The notes under the pieces were generated by a model, which ran no database searches, was not told where the DNA came from, and saw only the letters and a program-made list of their open reading frames with translations. A stretch of DNA of 37,090 nucleotides. It comes from CAYUNT01 sp964446285 (GTDB taxonomy: Bacteria > Sumerlaeota > Sumerlaeia > SLMS01 > CAYUNT01). Shown in pieces: positions 25,955 to 33,328 of the stretch. The stretch is taken from positions 1 to 37,090 of the forward strand of contig CAYUNT010000015.1 of assembly GCA_964446285.1 (NCBI GenBank), read 5' to 3'. How positions within the stretch are numbered: the stretch's first letter is position 1; each line of letters starts with the position of its first letter. A program made the translations under genes and the position numbers.

Positions 25955-28381
25955 ATGAAAGAGTATTTCTGTTTGGCATGGCGAAAGGCGATCGCAAGGG
26001 CGGCAAATGCATGGATAATTATTGTGGCGACAATCCTGTTTCTGCCTGCAGTTTCCCGGGCGCAACTGCCGCAATTCAAATTGGAAAATCCGCATGTGGG
26101 CGAAGTGGCTCTGCAATTGGGATGTTCTGTCGCCATGGATGGCGGCCTGATGGTTGTTGGGGCGCAGGAGTCAGACGCCCGCCAGAAGAAAAACGCCGGC
26201 GTGGCCAATATGTATCGTCTTGATTCTATGGGAATTTGGCAATTCGAAGCGCAACTGGTTGCCTCTGATCCTCAGGTATACGCGTTTATGGGGAGTTCTG
26301 TTTCGATTTCGGGCGATACCGCGATCGCAGGAGCGTCTGAGACATATAATACAGCATATATATTTGTCTGCACGGATGGAAAATGGAGCCAGCAGCAGAA
26401 ATTGACCCCGTCCGATGGCGCGGCGGGAGACAAATTTGGCCATTCCGTCGCCATTTACGGGGACATTGCGGTTGTCGGCTCTCCGTATGACGATGACGGC
26501 GGGGCGGATACCGGCTCCGTGTATGTATTTGCTCGTTCTGATTCAACGTGGTCTCTGCTCCAAAAATTGACTGCCTCGGATGCCGCGTCCAAGAGATTTT
26601 TTGGCAAATCGGTTTCTATTTCCGGAGACACCTTGCTGGTCGGCGCTTCGGGCGGCGGCAGCGAAAATACAGAGGCCGGCTCGGTTTATGTTTTCACAAG
26701 CGCTGGCGGCCTATGGACACAGCGTCAGATACTAACCCCCTCGGACGCGGCGCCAGGATGCCTGTTTGGCGATTCGGTTTCTATCGCGGGGAATACGGCG
26801 GTTGCCGGGGCCAAGGGGAGCGATGGCACCAGCCGCGGCGCGGCTTATGTCTTCGTGCGAGGAGAAGGCGGCCTATGGACCCAGGAGCAAAAATTGACAT
26901 CCGCCGATGCCGCGGTGGGCGCTTATTTCGGCTGTTCCGTGTCTGTGGCGCAAGACGCCATTCTCATCGGGGCAAAAAACGACAGGGCGGGAACAACGAG
27001 CAATTGTGGAACGGCTTGTCTTTTCATGCGTGTGGACGGGGTCTGGACCCGCCAGCAGGTTCTCACGGCGGAAAATCCAAGCATATACGACGCCTTTGGA
27101 ACTTCTGTATGCATCTATGGAGGAACGGTGGCAATTGGTGCAGCGTTTGACATGAACGGCAACACCGGCAAAGGATCCGCCTCTGTCTTTTCCCTCTCAG
27201 AGGACACATGGATTCAAAAGCAAAAATTGGTTCCTTTCGAAGCCGCTGGGCAAAATAAAATGGGCTGTGCGGTGGCATTGTCTGGGGACACAGCGCTGAT
27301 TGGGTTGCAGGGAGACGCCAATGACGAAGGCTATAATTCTGGATCCGCCTGCGTGTTTGTTCTTTCAGACGGAATTTGGACAGCGCGGCAGAAAATCACT
27401 CCGAAAAATGCGAAAGTGGAGGCTTTTTTTGGCTGTTCCATCTCTGTCTCGGGTGATACGGTCGTAATAGGAGCATATCATGATACATGCTTGGGCACCG
27501 ATAACGGATCCGCCTATGTTTTCAGGTGCCAGGAGGACGAATGGATCGAACAGCAGCGCCTTCAAGCCTCCAGCCCCAAAACATTCGATCAACTCGGATT
27601 TTCTGTGGCTATTTCCGGAGATACGGTCATCACCGGGGCGAATGGCAGGGACAACATGACTGGTGCGGCGTTTGTTTTCGTTCGATCAGGCGATACATGG
27701 AGCGAGCAGCAATCATTGTCCGCCTCCGATGGCAGGCAAATGGACCAATTTGGCTATAGCGTATCCATTTTTGGGGATGTGGCGGTTGTTGGGGCGCCCG
27801 GAGATGACGATGCGGGAAATGAATCGGGCTCCGCATATGTGTTTGAGCGTTCTGGCGGCGTGTGGAGTCAGCGGCAAAAACTTGTGCCCGCGGACGCTGC
27901 CGCCTGGGATGTATTTGGGAGCGCGGTTTCCCTTTATGGCACGACGGCCCTTATTGGAGCGGCCGGAGATGACGATGCGGGGGCAAATTCCGGTTCGGTG
28001 TATGTCTATGAGTGCGCGGAGGGTGTTTGGGCCCAGCGGCAAAAGTTGATGGCTTCCGAAGTGGTTGCCTCTGGCGGCTTTGGCTCCTCCATCAGCCTGT
28101 CAGAAGATTGGGCTGTAGTTGGCGCGCCCATGACGAACACTGCGGGAACGGGTCTGGTCTATGTGTTTCGCCGTTCGGGAGATTCGTGGACGCTTTACGA
28201 GAAGCTCGCTGCGTCGGATGGGGCGGCCTATGACACGTTTGGATTTTCAGTGGCCGTCGATGGCAGCCGTGTATTGACAGGCGCGCCAAACAAAAACGAT
28301 CCGGAAACCGCTTCAGGCGCTGGCTATGTGTATCGTCTGCCGCTAGTGAATGCGCAGGGCCTTGGGTGGCTGTTGCGCTAG
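25955..28381 (+). CDS. Secreted protein with 14 FG-GAP repeats
   Basis: An 808-residue secreted protein. The ATG at 25955 is supported by GGAG and GGGAG just upstream and by an immediate signal peptide (basic start, hydrophobic core NAWIIIVATILFLPAVSRA, cleavage before QLPQF). An in-frame ATG at 25847 would add 36 unlikely residues. Nearly the whole mature protein is made of about 55-residue repeats of the form FG-x-SV-x-I-x-GDT-x-x-x-GA, then GSAYVF and W-x-x-x-QKL-x-ASD. I count 14 such cores, from LGCSVAMDGG to FGFSVAVDGS. FG-GAP repeats form beta-propeller blades, so 14 would suit two seven-bladed propellers. Calcium-binding style DDDAG loops recur. Role unknown; adhesion or surface binding is a guess. 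Confidence 0.9.
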   Translation: MKEYFCLAWRKAIARAANAWIIIVATILFLPAVSRAQLPQFKLENPHVGEVALQLGCSVAMDGGLMVVGAQESDARQKKNAGVANMYRLDSMGIWQFEAQLVASDPQVYAFMGSSVSISGDTAIAGASETYNTAYIFVCTDGKWSQQQKLTPSDGAAGDKFGHSVAIYGDIAVVGSPYDDDGGADTGSVYVFARSDSTWSLLQKLTASDAASKRFFGKSVSISGDTLLVGASGGGSENTEAGSVYVFTSAGGLWTQRQILTPSDAAPGCLFGDSVSIAGNTAVAGAKGSDGTSRGAAYVFVRGEGGLWTQEQKLTSADAAVGAYFGCSVSVAQDAILIGAKNDRAGTTSNCGTACLFMRVDGVWTRQQVLTAENPSIYDAFGTSVCIYGGTVAIGAAFDMNGNTGKGSASVFSLSEDTWIQKQKLVPFEAAGQNKMGCAVALSGDTALIGLQGDANDEGYNSGSACVFVLSDGIWTARQKITPKNAKVEAFFGCSISVSGDTVVIGAYHDTCLGTDNGSAYVFRCQEDEWIEQQRLQASSPKTFDQLGFSVAISGDTVITGANGRDNMTGAAFVFVRSGDTWSEQQSLSASDGRQMDQFGYSVSIFGDVAVVGAPGDDDAGNESGSAYVFERSGGVWSQRQKLVPADAAAWDVFGSAVSLYGTTALIGAAGDDDAGANSGSVYVYECAEGVWAQRQKLMASEVVASGGFGSSISLSEDWAVVGAPMTNTAGTGLVYVFRRSGDSWTLYEKLAASDGAAYDTFGFSVAVDGSRVLTGAPNKNDPETASGAGYVYRLPLVNAQGLGWLLR

Positions 28382-28410
28382 GCAAAATGCCAACATGCGT
28401 CGAGGAAGGC

Positions 28411-28457
28411 ACGGAAAAAAGAAGACCGGGCCTGCCATAAATATATGACAGGCCCGG
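28411..28457 (-). terminator. Intrinsic terminator of the rplM-rpsI operon
   Basis: A perfect 9-bp stem, CCGGGCCTG (28426-28434) with CAGGCCCGG (28449-28457), encloses a 14-base AT-rich loop. Read on the minus strand it is followed by TCTTCTTTTTTCC, a good T-tract, 69 bp after the rpsI stop. On the plus strand no T-tract follows, so it serves rpsI rather than the FG-GAP gene. Confidence 0.75.
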
Positions 28458-28525
28458 AAGTTATGAAAACCAGCGCGGCCGCCGCGTTCATACGGAGCAG
28501 TGCGGCGTAATGGAAAAACGCGCGG

Positions 28526-28930
28526 TTAGCGTTTCGAGAACTGTGTGGCCCGGCGGGCGCCGTGCAGGCCGTATTTCTTGCGTTCTTTCATGCGCTGATC
28601 GCGCGTGAGGAACCCGGCTTTCTTGAGAACGAAACGGTGGCTGGCCGAGGCCTTCAGCAAGGCGCGCGAAATGCCGTGGCGGATCGCTTCGGCCTGTCCG
28701 CGCTTGCCGCCGCCGGCTACATTGACCAGGATGTCGTATTTCATCCCGACGCCCGATTCGGCCAGAGGCTGGCGGATGATGGTCTCGATGGTCGGGATCG
28801 GGCCAAAATACTTGTCCCAATCCAATCCGTTGACCACGATGCGGCCCTTGCCGGGGCGCAAATACACACGGGCCACCGCGGTTTTGCGGCGTCCGGTTCC
28901 CTGATACTGCTCAAGTTTTTGTTCGGTCAT
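28526..28930 (-). CDS. rpsI: 30S ribosomal protein S9
   Basis: A 134-residue S9 of normal length. Typical features are GTGRRKTAVARVYLRPGKG near the N-terminus, GGGKRGQAEAIRHGISRAL in the middle, and the basic C-terminal tail ending QFSKR that reaches toward the P-site tRNA. It follows rplM with a 6-bp gap, the common L13-S9 operon arrangement in bacteria, and is followed by a strong terminator. Confidence 0.98.
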   Translation of the reverse strand: MTEQKLEQYQGTGRRKTAVARVYLRPGKGRIVVNGLDWDKYFGPIPTIETIIRQPLAESGVGMKYDILVNVAGGGKRGQAEAIRHGISRALLKASASHRFVLKKAGFLTRDQRMKERKKYGLHGARRATQFSKR

Positions 28931-28936
28931 GTTTGC

Positions 28937-29401
28937 TTACACCTTTGCGCGTAAATGGCGGGTTCGGACGGCGAGCGCCTCGGGCTGCTGGGCCTGGTGC
29001 GGGTGCTCGGGGCCTTTGTAGATGCGCAGATAACGCATCAACGTGCGGCCCAGACGGTTTTTTGGAACCATTCCGCGGATGGCGCGGCGAAGCACTTCTT
29101 CCGGCTTGCGCTGGAGAAGGTGCTCGGCCAGCTCGGTCTTCAGACCGGTCCGATAGTCCGTATGCCATTGATACTTCTTGGTTTTGACCTTGTCGCTCGA
29201 AAAGACGGCCTTTTCGGCGTTGACAATGATCACATGGCGGTTGGGGACGAGATGCGGCGTGTAGAGTGGCGTGTTTTTCCCGCGCAGCACCTTGGCCACG
29301 CGCGCCGCCAGACGGCCAACAATCTGGCCCTCCGCGTCCACGACAAACCATTTTTCCGGATATTCCGCCGGTTTCGGAATGTGAGTTGATTGGGCTTTCA
29401 T
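28937..29401 (-). CDS. rplM: 50S ribosomal protein L13
   Basis: A 154-residue L13. The start at 29401 (MKAQSTHIPKPAEYPEKW) is chosen over an in-frame ATG 21 bases upstream because AGGA lies about 11 bases before it and the family begins near here. Signature segments include WFVVDAEGQIVGRLA, GKNTPLYTPH and the region GMVPKNRLGRTLMRYLRIYKG. The C-terminus is slightly extended and basic. It is the first gene of the rplM-rpsI operon and is read divergently from hydA. Confidence 0.98.
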   Translation of the reverse strand: MKAQSTHIPKPAEYPEKWFVVDAEGQIVGRLAARVAKVLRGKNTPLYTPHLVPNRHVIIVNAEKAVFSSDKVKTKKYQWHTDYRTGLKTELAEHLLQRKPEEVLRRAIRGMVPKNRLGRTLMRYLRIYKGPEHPHQAQQPEALAVRTRHLRAKV

Positions 29402-29456
29402 AGTCACAACAATTCCTATCAATTTCTGTCGCGGCCTTCCGAGACAGGGCGCGAAC

Positions 29457-29484
29457 GGTATGATGTTTCCGGGAACGCTGTCAA
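29457..29484 (-). promoter_or_regulatory. Probable sigma-70-type promoter of rplM-rpsI
   Basis: On the minus strand a perfect -35 TTGACA (29484-29479) is followed after 16 bp by CATACC (29462-29457), a fair -10. It sits 56 bp upstream of the rplM start. Confidence 0.5.
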
Positions 29485-29774
29485 GCCTGTTTCATACATT
29501 TTAGATTTTCAATGCTCCGCTCCTGGCGGCGGCGGGCGGAAAACAGTATTATGGAAGTTGGACGGCGACACCCAGTACGCGCCCGTTTTCGCCCGTTTTC
29601 GCCCGGTTCGCGCCAGCTGCGCCGGGGGCGGATATTCACCTGCCGATGCGCGGGGGGGGCGGATGACGGATTTTGCTCGCCTTGGCCGCGGAAAGTGGGG
29701 CAGTCTGACAATTGTCCTTCCGCGGGGGAGCAGATTAAGATAGAAGGTTCGGAAGTTCAGCGGCGGAGGCCCGC
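29485..29774. other. Divergent spacer upstream of hydA
   Basis: No gene seen. It holds a short direct repeat, TTTTCGCCCG, near 29583-29612, a G-run (about 29651-29659), a 10-bp palindrome GACAATTGTC (29707-29716), and a possible -10 TAAGAT near 29736-29741. GGAGG lies about 6 bases before the hydA ATG. No Rex-like TTGTG/CACAA pair was found here. Confidence 0.45.
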
Positions 29775-31706
29775 ATGGTTCGCCTGACAATCAATGGAAA
29801 ACCTATTACCGCTCCCGAGGGCGTGTCTGTCCTGGAAGCGGCGAAGCAAAATAAAATCCTCATTCCGCACTTTTGCTATCTTGAGGGCGTTCACCAGGTC
29901 GGCGTATGCCGCATCTGCGTTGTCGAGATACTGGGCGCGCGCACGCTTCAGGCCTCATGCATGATTCCCGTGCGGGAGGGAATGGTCGTCTGGACCAACA
30001 CCGAGCGCGTAAAGAAGGCGCGGAAGATTCTCTTTGAACTCATGATGTCCGACCACCCGCGCGATTGCCTCAGCTGCTATCGCAATCAGGCCTGCGAATT
30101 CCAGAAGCTCGGCGAACTGATTCATATCCCCGATTTCCGGTTCGAGGGCGAGAGATCGCGCACTTTTATTGACTCGGCCAATCCCTCGATAGTCCGCGAT
30201 ACTTCCAAGTGCATCCTGTGCCGGCGCTGCGTGACGGTCTGCAACCAAATCCAGGGCGTGGGCGTAATCAACGTGCAGGGGCGCGGATTCCGCTCGGGCG
30301 TCGGGCCGCCGGACGACCTCCCGATCGGCACGGCCAACTGCACGTTCTGCGGCCAGTGCGTGATGGTGTGTCCCGTGGCGGCGCTTCAACTTAAGGACGA
30401 CACACAATCTGTGTGGGACGCGCTTTTCGACGCCAAAAAGCACGTTGTGGTTCAGACGGCGCCCGCCGTTCGCGTGGCCATCGGCGAGGAATTTGATTAT
30501 CCGGCGGGAAGCATTGTCACGGACAAGATGGTGGGGGTTTTGCGCGAACTGGGCTTTGACAATGTGTTCGACACGAACTTCGCCGCGGACTTGACGATCA
30601 TCGAGGAAGGGCACGAATTCTTGCAGCGGCTGAACGCGGCGCTATTAGGGAAGTCCGAGCCGTCTGACCAGTCCGACTTGTCCGACCCGTCCGACTTGTT
30701 GGATAGCTCCGACTCCTCCGCCAGCTCGGCTCCCACCGCCCTGCCGATGATTACGTCGTGTTCGCCGGGCTGGATCAAATTCATCGAACACGAATATCCC
30801 GATCTTCTGGAACATCTTTCCACGTGCCGCTCGCCGCACATGATGCTTGGGGCGGTGTTGAAAACGTATTACGCAAAGAAGATTCACGTCGAACCGCGCG
30901 ATATGTTTGTTGTGTCGGTCATGCCCTGCACGGCAAAAAAGTTTGAGATCACCCGGCCCGAAATGTTCGTCCATGGGCTTCCGGCGGTGGATGCCGTGAT
31001 CACCACGCGCGAACTGGCCCGCATGATCAAAGATGCGGGAATCGATTTTCGCGAGGCGGAGGAATCGGATTTCGATGATCCGCTGGGTTTTTCGACGGGA
31101 GCGGCGGACATCTTTGGCGCGACAGGCGGCGTGATGGAAGCGGCGTTGCGCACGGTGCATGCGCTTGTGACCGGGCGGCCCGTGCCGTTCGACCGGCTGG
31201 ACATCACGCCCGTGCGCGGCCTGAAACAGGTCAAGGAAGCCTCGCTGACCATCGAGGGCGTGCTGCCGGAATACGCGCATCTCGAAGGCGTCACTGTGCG
31301 CGTGGCCGTGACGAGCGGCCTGGCCGGAGCGCGCCAGCTGGTCCGCCAGATCGCGCGCGGCGAATCGCCTTATCACTTTATCGAGGTGATGGGCTGCCCC
31401 GGCGGCTGCATCAACGGGGGCGGACAGCCGCGCCCGGCCAGCCAAACGGTCCGCGAGGAGCGCATGAAGGCGCTTTACAAGATCGACTCGGGTAAAATCC
31501 GCCGCATGTCGCACGAAAACCCGCTGATCCAGCAACTCTACAGCGAATTCCTCGGCGAACCGCTCGGACACCTTTCGCATGAACTCTTGCACACGCATTA
31601 CGTCCGGCGCGGACGTTACAACCAACTGGCTGCGGCCAGTGCAGTGGGGGCGGCAGGCGCTGCGGACGCAAAATCGGGCGGAAAGATTGGGGCGCCGAAC
31701 AAGTAG
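29775..31706 (+). CDS. hydA: [FeFe] hydrogenase catalytic subunit HydA (NuoG-type N-terminus)
   Basis: A 643-residue catalytic subunit of a multimeric cytoplasmic [FeFe] hydrogenase. In order: [2Fe-2S] ferredoxin domain (Cys34, 45, 48, 62); His-ligated cluster H94/C98/C101/C107; two [4Fe-4S] clusters (Cys146, 149, 152, 156 and 189, 192, 195, 199); then the H-cluster domain from about 225. Its motifs are L1 TSCSPGW (327-333), L2 MPCTAKKFE (383-391) and L3 EVMGCPGGCINGGGQP (537-552, Cys541 and Cys545). L1 has Ser330 where TSCCPxW has the second Cys. A Ser-Asp-x repeat (294-316) lies just before the H-cluster motifs. HydA should produce or oxidise H2 with HydB and HydC, encoded about 21 kb away. 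GGAGG precedes the ATG. The maturases HydE, HydF and HydG are not in the window. Confidence 0.93.
   Translation: MVRLTINGKPITAPEGVSVLEAAKQNKILIPHFCYLEGVHQVGVCRICVVEILGARTLQASCMIPVREGMVVWTNTERVKKARKILFELMMSDHPRDCLSCYRNQACEFQKLGELIHIPDFRFEGERSRTFIDSANPSIVRDTSKCILCRRCVTVCNQIQGVGVINVQGRGFRSGVGPPDDLPIGTANCTFCGQCVMVCPVAALQLKDDTQSVWDALFDAKKHVVVQTAPAVRVAIGEEFDYPAGSIVTDKMVGVLRELGFDNVFDTNFAADLTIIEEGHEFLQRLNAALLGKSEPSDQSDLSDPSDLLDSSDSSASSAPTALPMITSCSPGWIKFIEHEYPDLLEHLSTCRSPHMMLGAVLKTYYAKKIHVEPRDMFVVSVMPCTAKKFEITRPEMFVHGLPAVDAVITTRELARMIKDAGIDFREAEESDFDDPLGFSTGAADIFGATGGVMEAALRTVHALVTGRPVPFDRLDITPVRGLKQVKEASLTIEGVLPEYAHLEGVTVRVAVTSGLAGARQLVRQIARGESPYHFIEVMGCPGGCINGGGQPRPASQTVREERMKALYKIDSGKIRRMSHENPLIQQLYSEFLGEPLGHLSHELLHTHYVRRGRYNQLAAASAVGAAGAADAKSGGKIGAPNK
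30653..30697 (+). repeat. 9-bp tandem repeat inside hydA
   Basis: Five consecutive 9-mers of the type GTCCGACTT (GTCCGAGCC, GTCTGACCA, GTCCGACTT, GTCCGACCC, GTCCGACTT), degenerating by about 30715. They are in frame and encode Ser-Asp-x triplets (SEP SDQ SDL SDP SDL). The 9-bp period equals that of the purine-rich intergenic repeats in the window. Confidence 0.8.
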
Positions 31707-31733
31707 AAAGGTTTATCAGCAAGGAGGAATTTA

Positions 31734-31821
31734 AACTACGAAGGCGCAAAGGCACAAAGGGATGAATCTCTCCCGCGAAGCGGGGCGGTCCTTTTTTGTG
31801 TCTTTGTGCCTTCGTGGTTGT
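31734..31821. repeat. Long inverted repeat of CACGAAGGCACAAAG type
   Basis: The left arm (about 31734-31760, CTACGAAGGCGCAAAGGC and on) is complementary, at most positions, to the right arm (about 31789-31821, TTTGTGTCTTTGTGCCTTCG). Between them lies a small stem CCCGC-GAA-GCGGG, and a T-run follows at 31792-31797. It may end hydA transcription. It overlaps the proposed 5' end of the pilin-like gene. Confidence 0.7.
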
Positions 31822-32439
31822 TTCTTTCGGCGCGCCGGCAAGAGCGTCCGGCCGCGCCGCGCTTTCACGCTGATCGAACTCCTGATCGTCGTGGCCATTA
31901 TTGCGATTCTGGCCGCAGTGGCGGTGCCGAATTTTCTGGAAGCGCAAACGCGCGCGAAAACCGGGCGGGCCGCCGCCGATTTGCGCACGCTCGCCGTGGC
32001 CATCGAGGCTTATGCCGCGGATGCGAATTATTACCCTCTGAACGGCGTTTTGAATGCAGACGGCTCAATTGAAAATCCGCAACGCACCGGCGCCGCCGCC
32101 CCCGCCCACAAATTTCTATACGACGGCCTTACGACGCCCGTTGCTTATATCACATCGCTTCCTTTCGATCCATTTGTTGGGGCGGGCGATTCGCAGCGCG
32201 AGGAATGGGGGCCTTTTTTCCGCCGCTATTTCTATACAAATTTCGATTGGTTCACACACGTGACCGAGCCGTCGCCGCCTGCCGTGATCGCGCAAAAAAA
32301 GGCGCGCTATGGACCGTGGGTTCTGGCCTGCGCGGGGCCGGACCGCGACCGCCTCGATCTGGCGCGCGATCTTTTCTACGACGCCACCAACGGGACAGTT
32401 TCGGACGGCGATCTGATCCGCTCTCCGCGGGGACAATAG
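31762..32439 (+). CDS. Type IV pilin/pseudopilin-like protein
   Basis: A 225-residue protein with a class III prepilin signal: basic RPRRA, then FTLIELLIVVAIIAILAAVA with the conserved Glu at +5. Cleavage would fall between Ala and Phe (Ala instead of the usual Gly at -1). The soluble part begins VPNFLEAQTRAKTGRAAADLRT and continues through a YYPLNG segment, a pattern common in type II secretion-like pseudopilins of PVC and related bacteria. Assembly into a pilus or secretion machine is inferred; none of the other pil or gsp genes are here. The start is uncertain: ATG 31762 lies inside the inverted repeat and gives a 33-residue leader, while GTG 31798 would give a leader of about 21. A 189-bp spacer without a gene leads to rex. 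Confidence 0.8.
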   Translation: MNLSREAGRSFFVSLCLRGCFFRRAGKSVRPRRAFTLIELLIVVAIIAILAAVAVPNFLEAQTRAKTGRAAADLRTLAVAIEAYAADANYYPLNGVLNADGSIENPQRTGAAAPAHKFLYDGLTTPVAYITSLPFDPFVGAGDSQREEWGPFFRRYFYTNFDWFTHVTEPSPPAVIAQKKARYGPWVLACAGPDRDRLDLARDLFYDATNGTVSDGDLIRSPRGQ

Positions 32440-32628
32440 GCGGCGGATTGATTTTTGGGCAGGCGCGCGAACGCATGAAGGCCGGGAAAGCCGCGGGCCA
32501 AAATGAATGCTTTGCTTGCAGCGGCGGCGGACGGCAAATAATGTTTTGCGCTTGGGGCGCGGCGGCTGAGAGGCGGGAGGAGCGAGCCAGGAGGAACGGG
32601 GCGGCCGTTCAAGCAATCATGTGAGAAT

Positions 32629-33273
32629 ATGCGGATGCCTGATTCGAGCGAAATCGACCGGAAAAAAATCCCGCGTGCGGTAATCAAGAGGCTGTCGTTA
32701 TACAATCGGCAGTTGCAGCAGATTGAGCTGCGCAAAATCGAAAAGGTCTCGAGCAAGGAACTGGGCGAGCGTCTGGGTTTGAATTCCGCGCAGGTGCGCA
32801 AAGACCTTGCTTACTTCGGGCAGTTTGGCGTGCCGGGGTTTGGATATTACGTTTCGGATCTGCGGCGCAACATCCGCAAAATCCTCGGGACGGATCGCGA
32901 AATCCGCGTGGCGCTCGTTGGCGTGGGCAATCTCGGGACGGCGCTGCTTTCTTACGGCGGATTTGCGCGCCAGGGATTCCGGATTCTGGCGGGATTCGAT
33001 AACGCGCGGCGAAAAACCGGCTCGGAGAAAAACAAAGTCCCCATTTACGACATCGCGAATCTTGAAGAGAAAATCCATGAGCACGCGATCGACATCGCGA
33101 TTCTGGCGGTTCCGGCCGACGTGGCGCAAGACATCGCGAATCGTCTGGTGGCCACAGGCATCACGGCCATTTTGAATTTTGTGCCCACGCGCCTGATTGT
33201 CCCGCCCCATGTGAAGGTCCATTACGTGGACCTTTCCATCGAGATCGAGAGTTTGTCGTTTTATTTGCAGTAA
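32629..33273 (+). CDS. rex: Redox-sensing transcriptional repressor Rex
   Basis: A 214-residue Rex. The N-terminal winged helix has SSKELGERLGLNSAQVRKDL, then YFGQFGVPGFGY, the usual Rex signature. The Rossmann domain has VALVGVGNLGTALLSY for NAD(H). The C-terminal helix (about 196-214, IEIESLSFYLQ) swaps between subunits in known Rex dimers. Rex releases DNA when NADH is high and typically controls fermentation and hydrogenase genes. The near-perfect operator upstream of hydC at 8518-8535 is the obvious target. The ribosome-binding site is weak; ATG 32635 is an alternative start two codons later. It converges with rmuC, with 55 bp between the stops. Confidence 0.96.
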   Translation: MRMPDSSEIDRKKIPRAVIKRLSLYNRQLQQIELRKIEKVSSKELGERLGLNSAQVRKDLAYFGQFGVPGFGYYVSDLRRNIRKILGTDREIRVALVGVGNLGTALLSYGGFARQGFRILAGFDNARRKTGSEKNKVPIYDIANLEEKIHEHAIDIAILAVPADVAQDIANRLVATGITAILNFVPTRLIVPPHVKVHYVDLSIEIESLSFYLQ

Positions 33274-33328
33274 TGCATTTCTTTGCGTAATTTTCACGTT
33301 TTTCGCGGTTATATACTCTTCCCGCTCT

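Noticed and set aside
29707..29716. GACAATTGTC palindrome upstream of hydA as a Rex site
   Set aside because: It lacks the TTGTG/CACAA half-sites and the 18-bp spacing of Rex operators.
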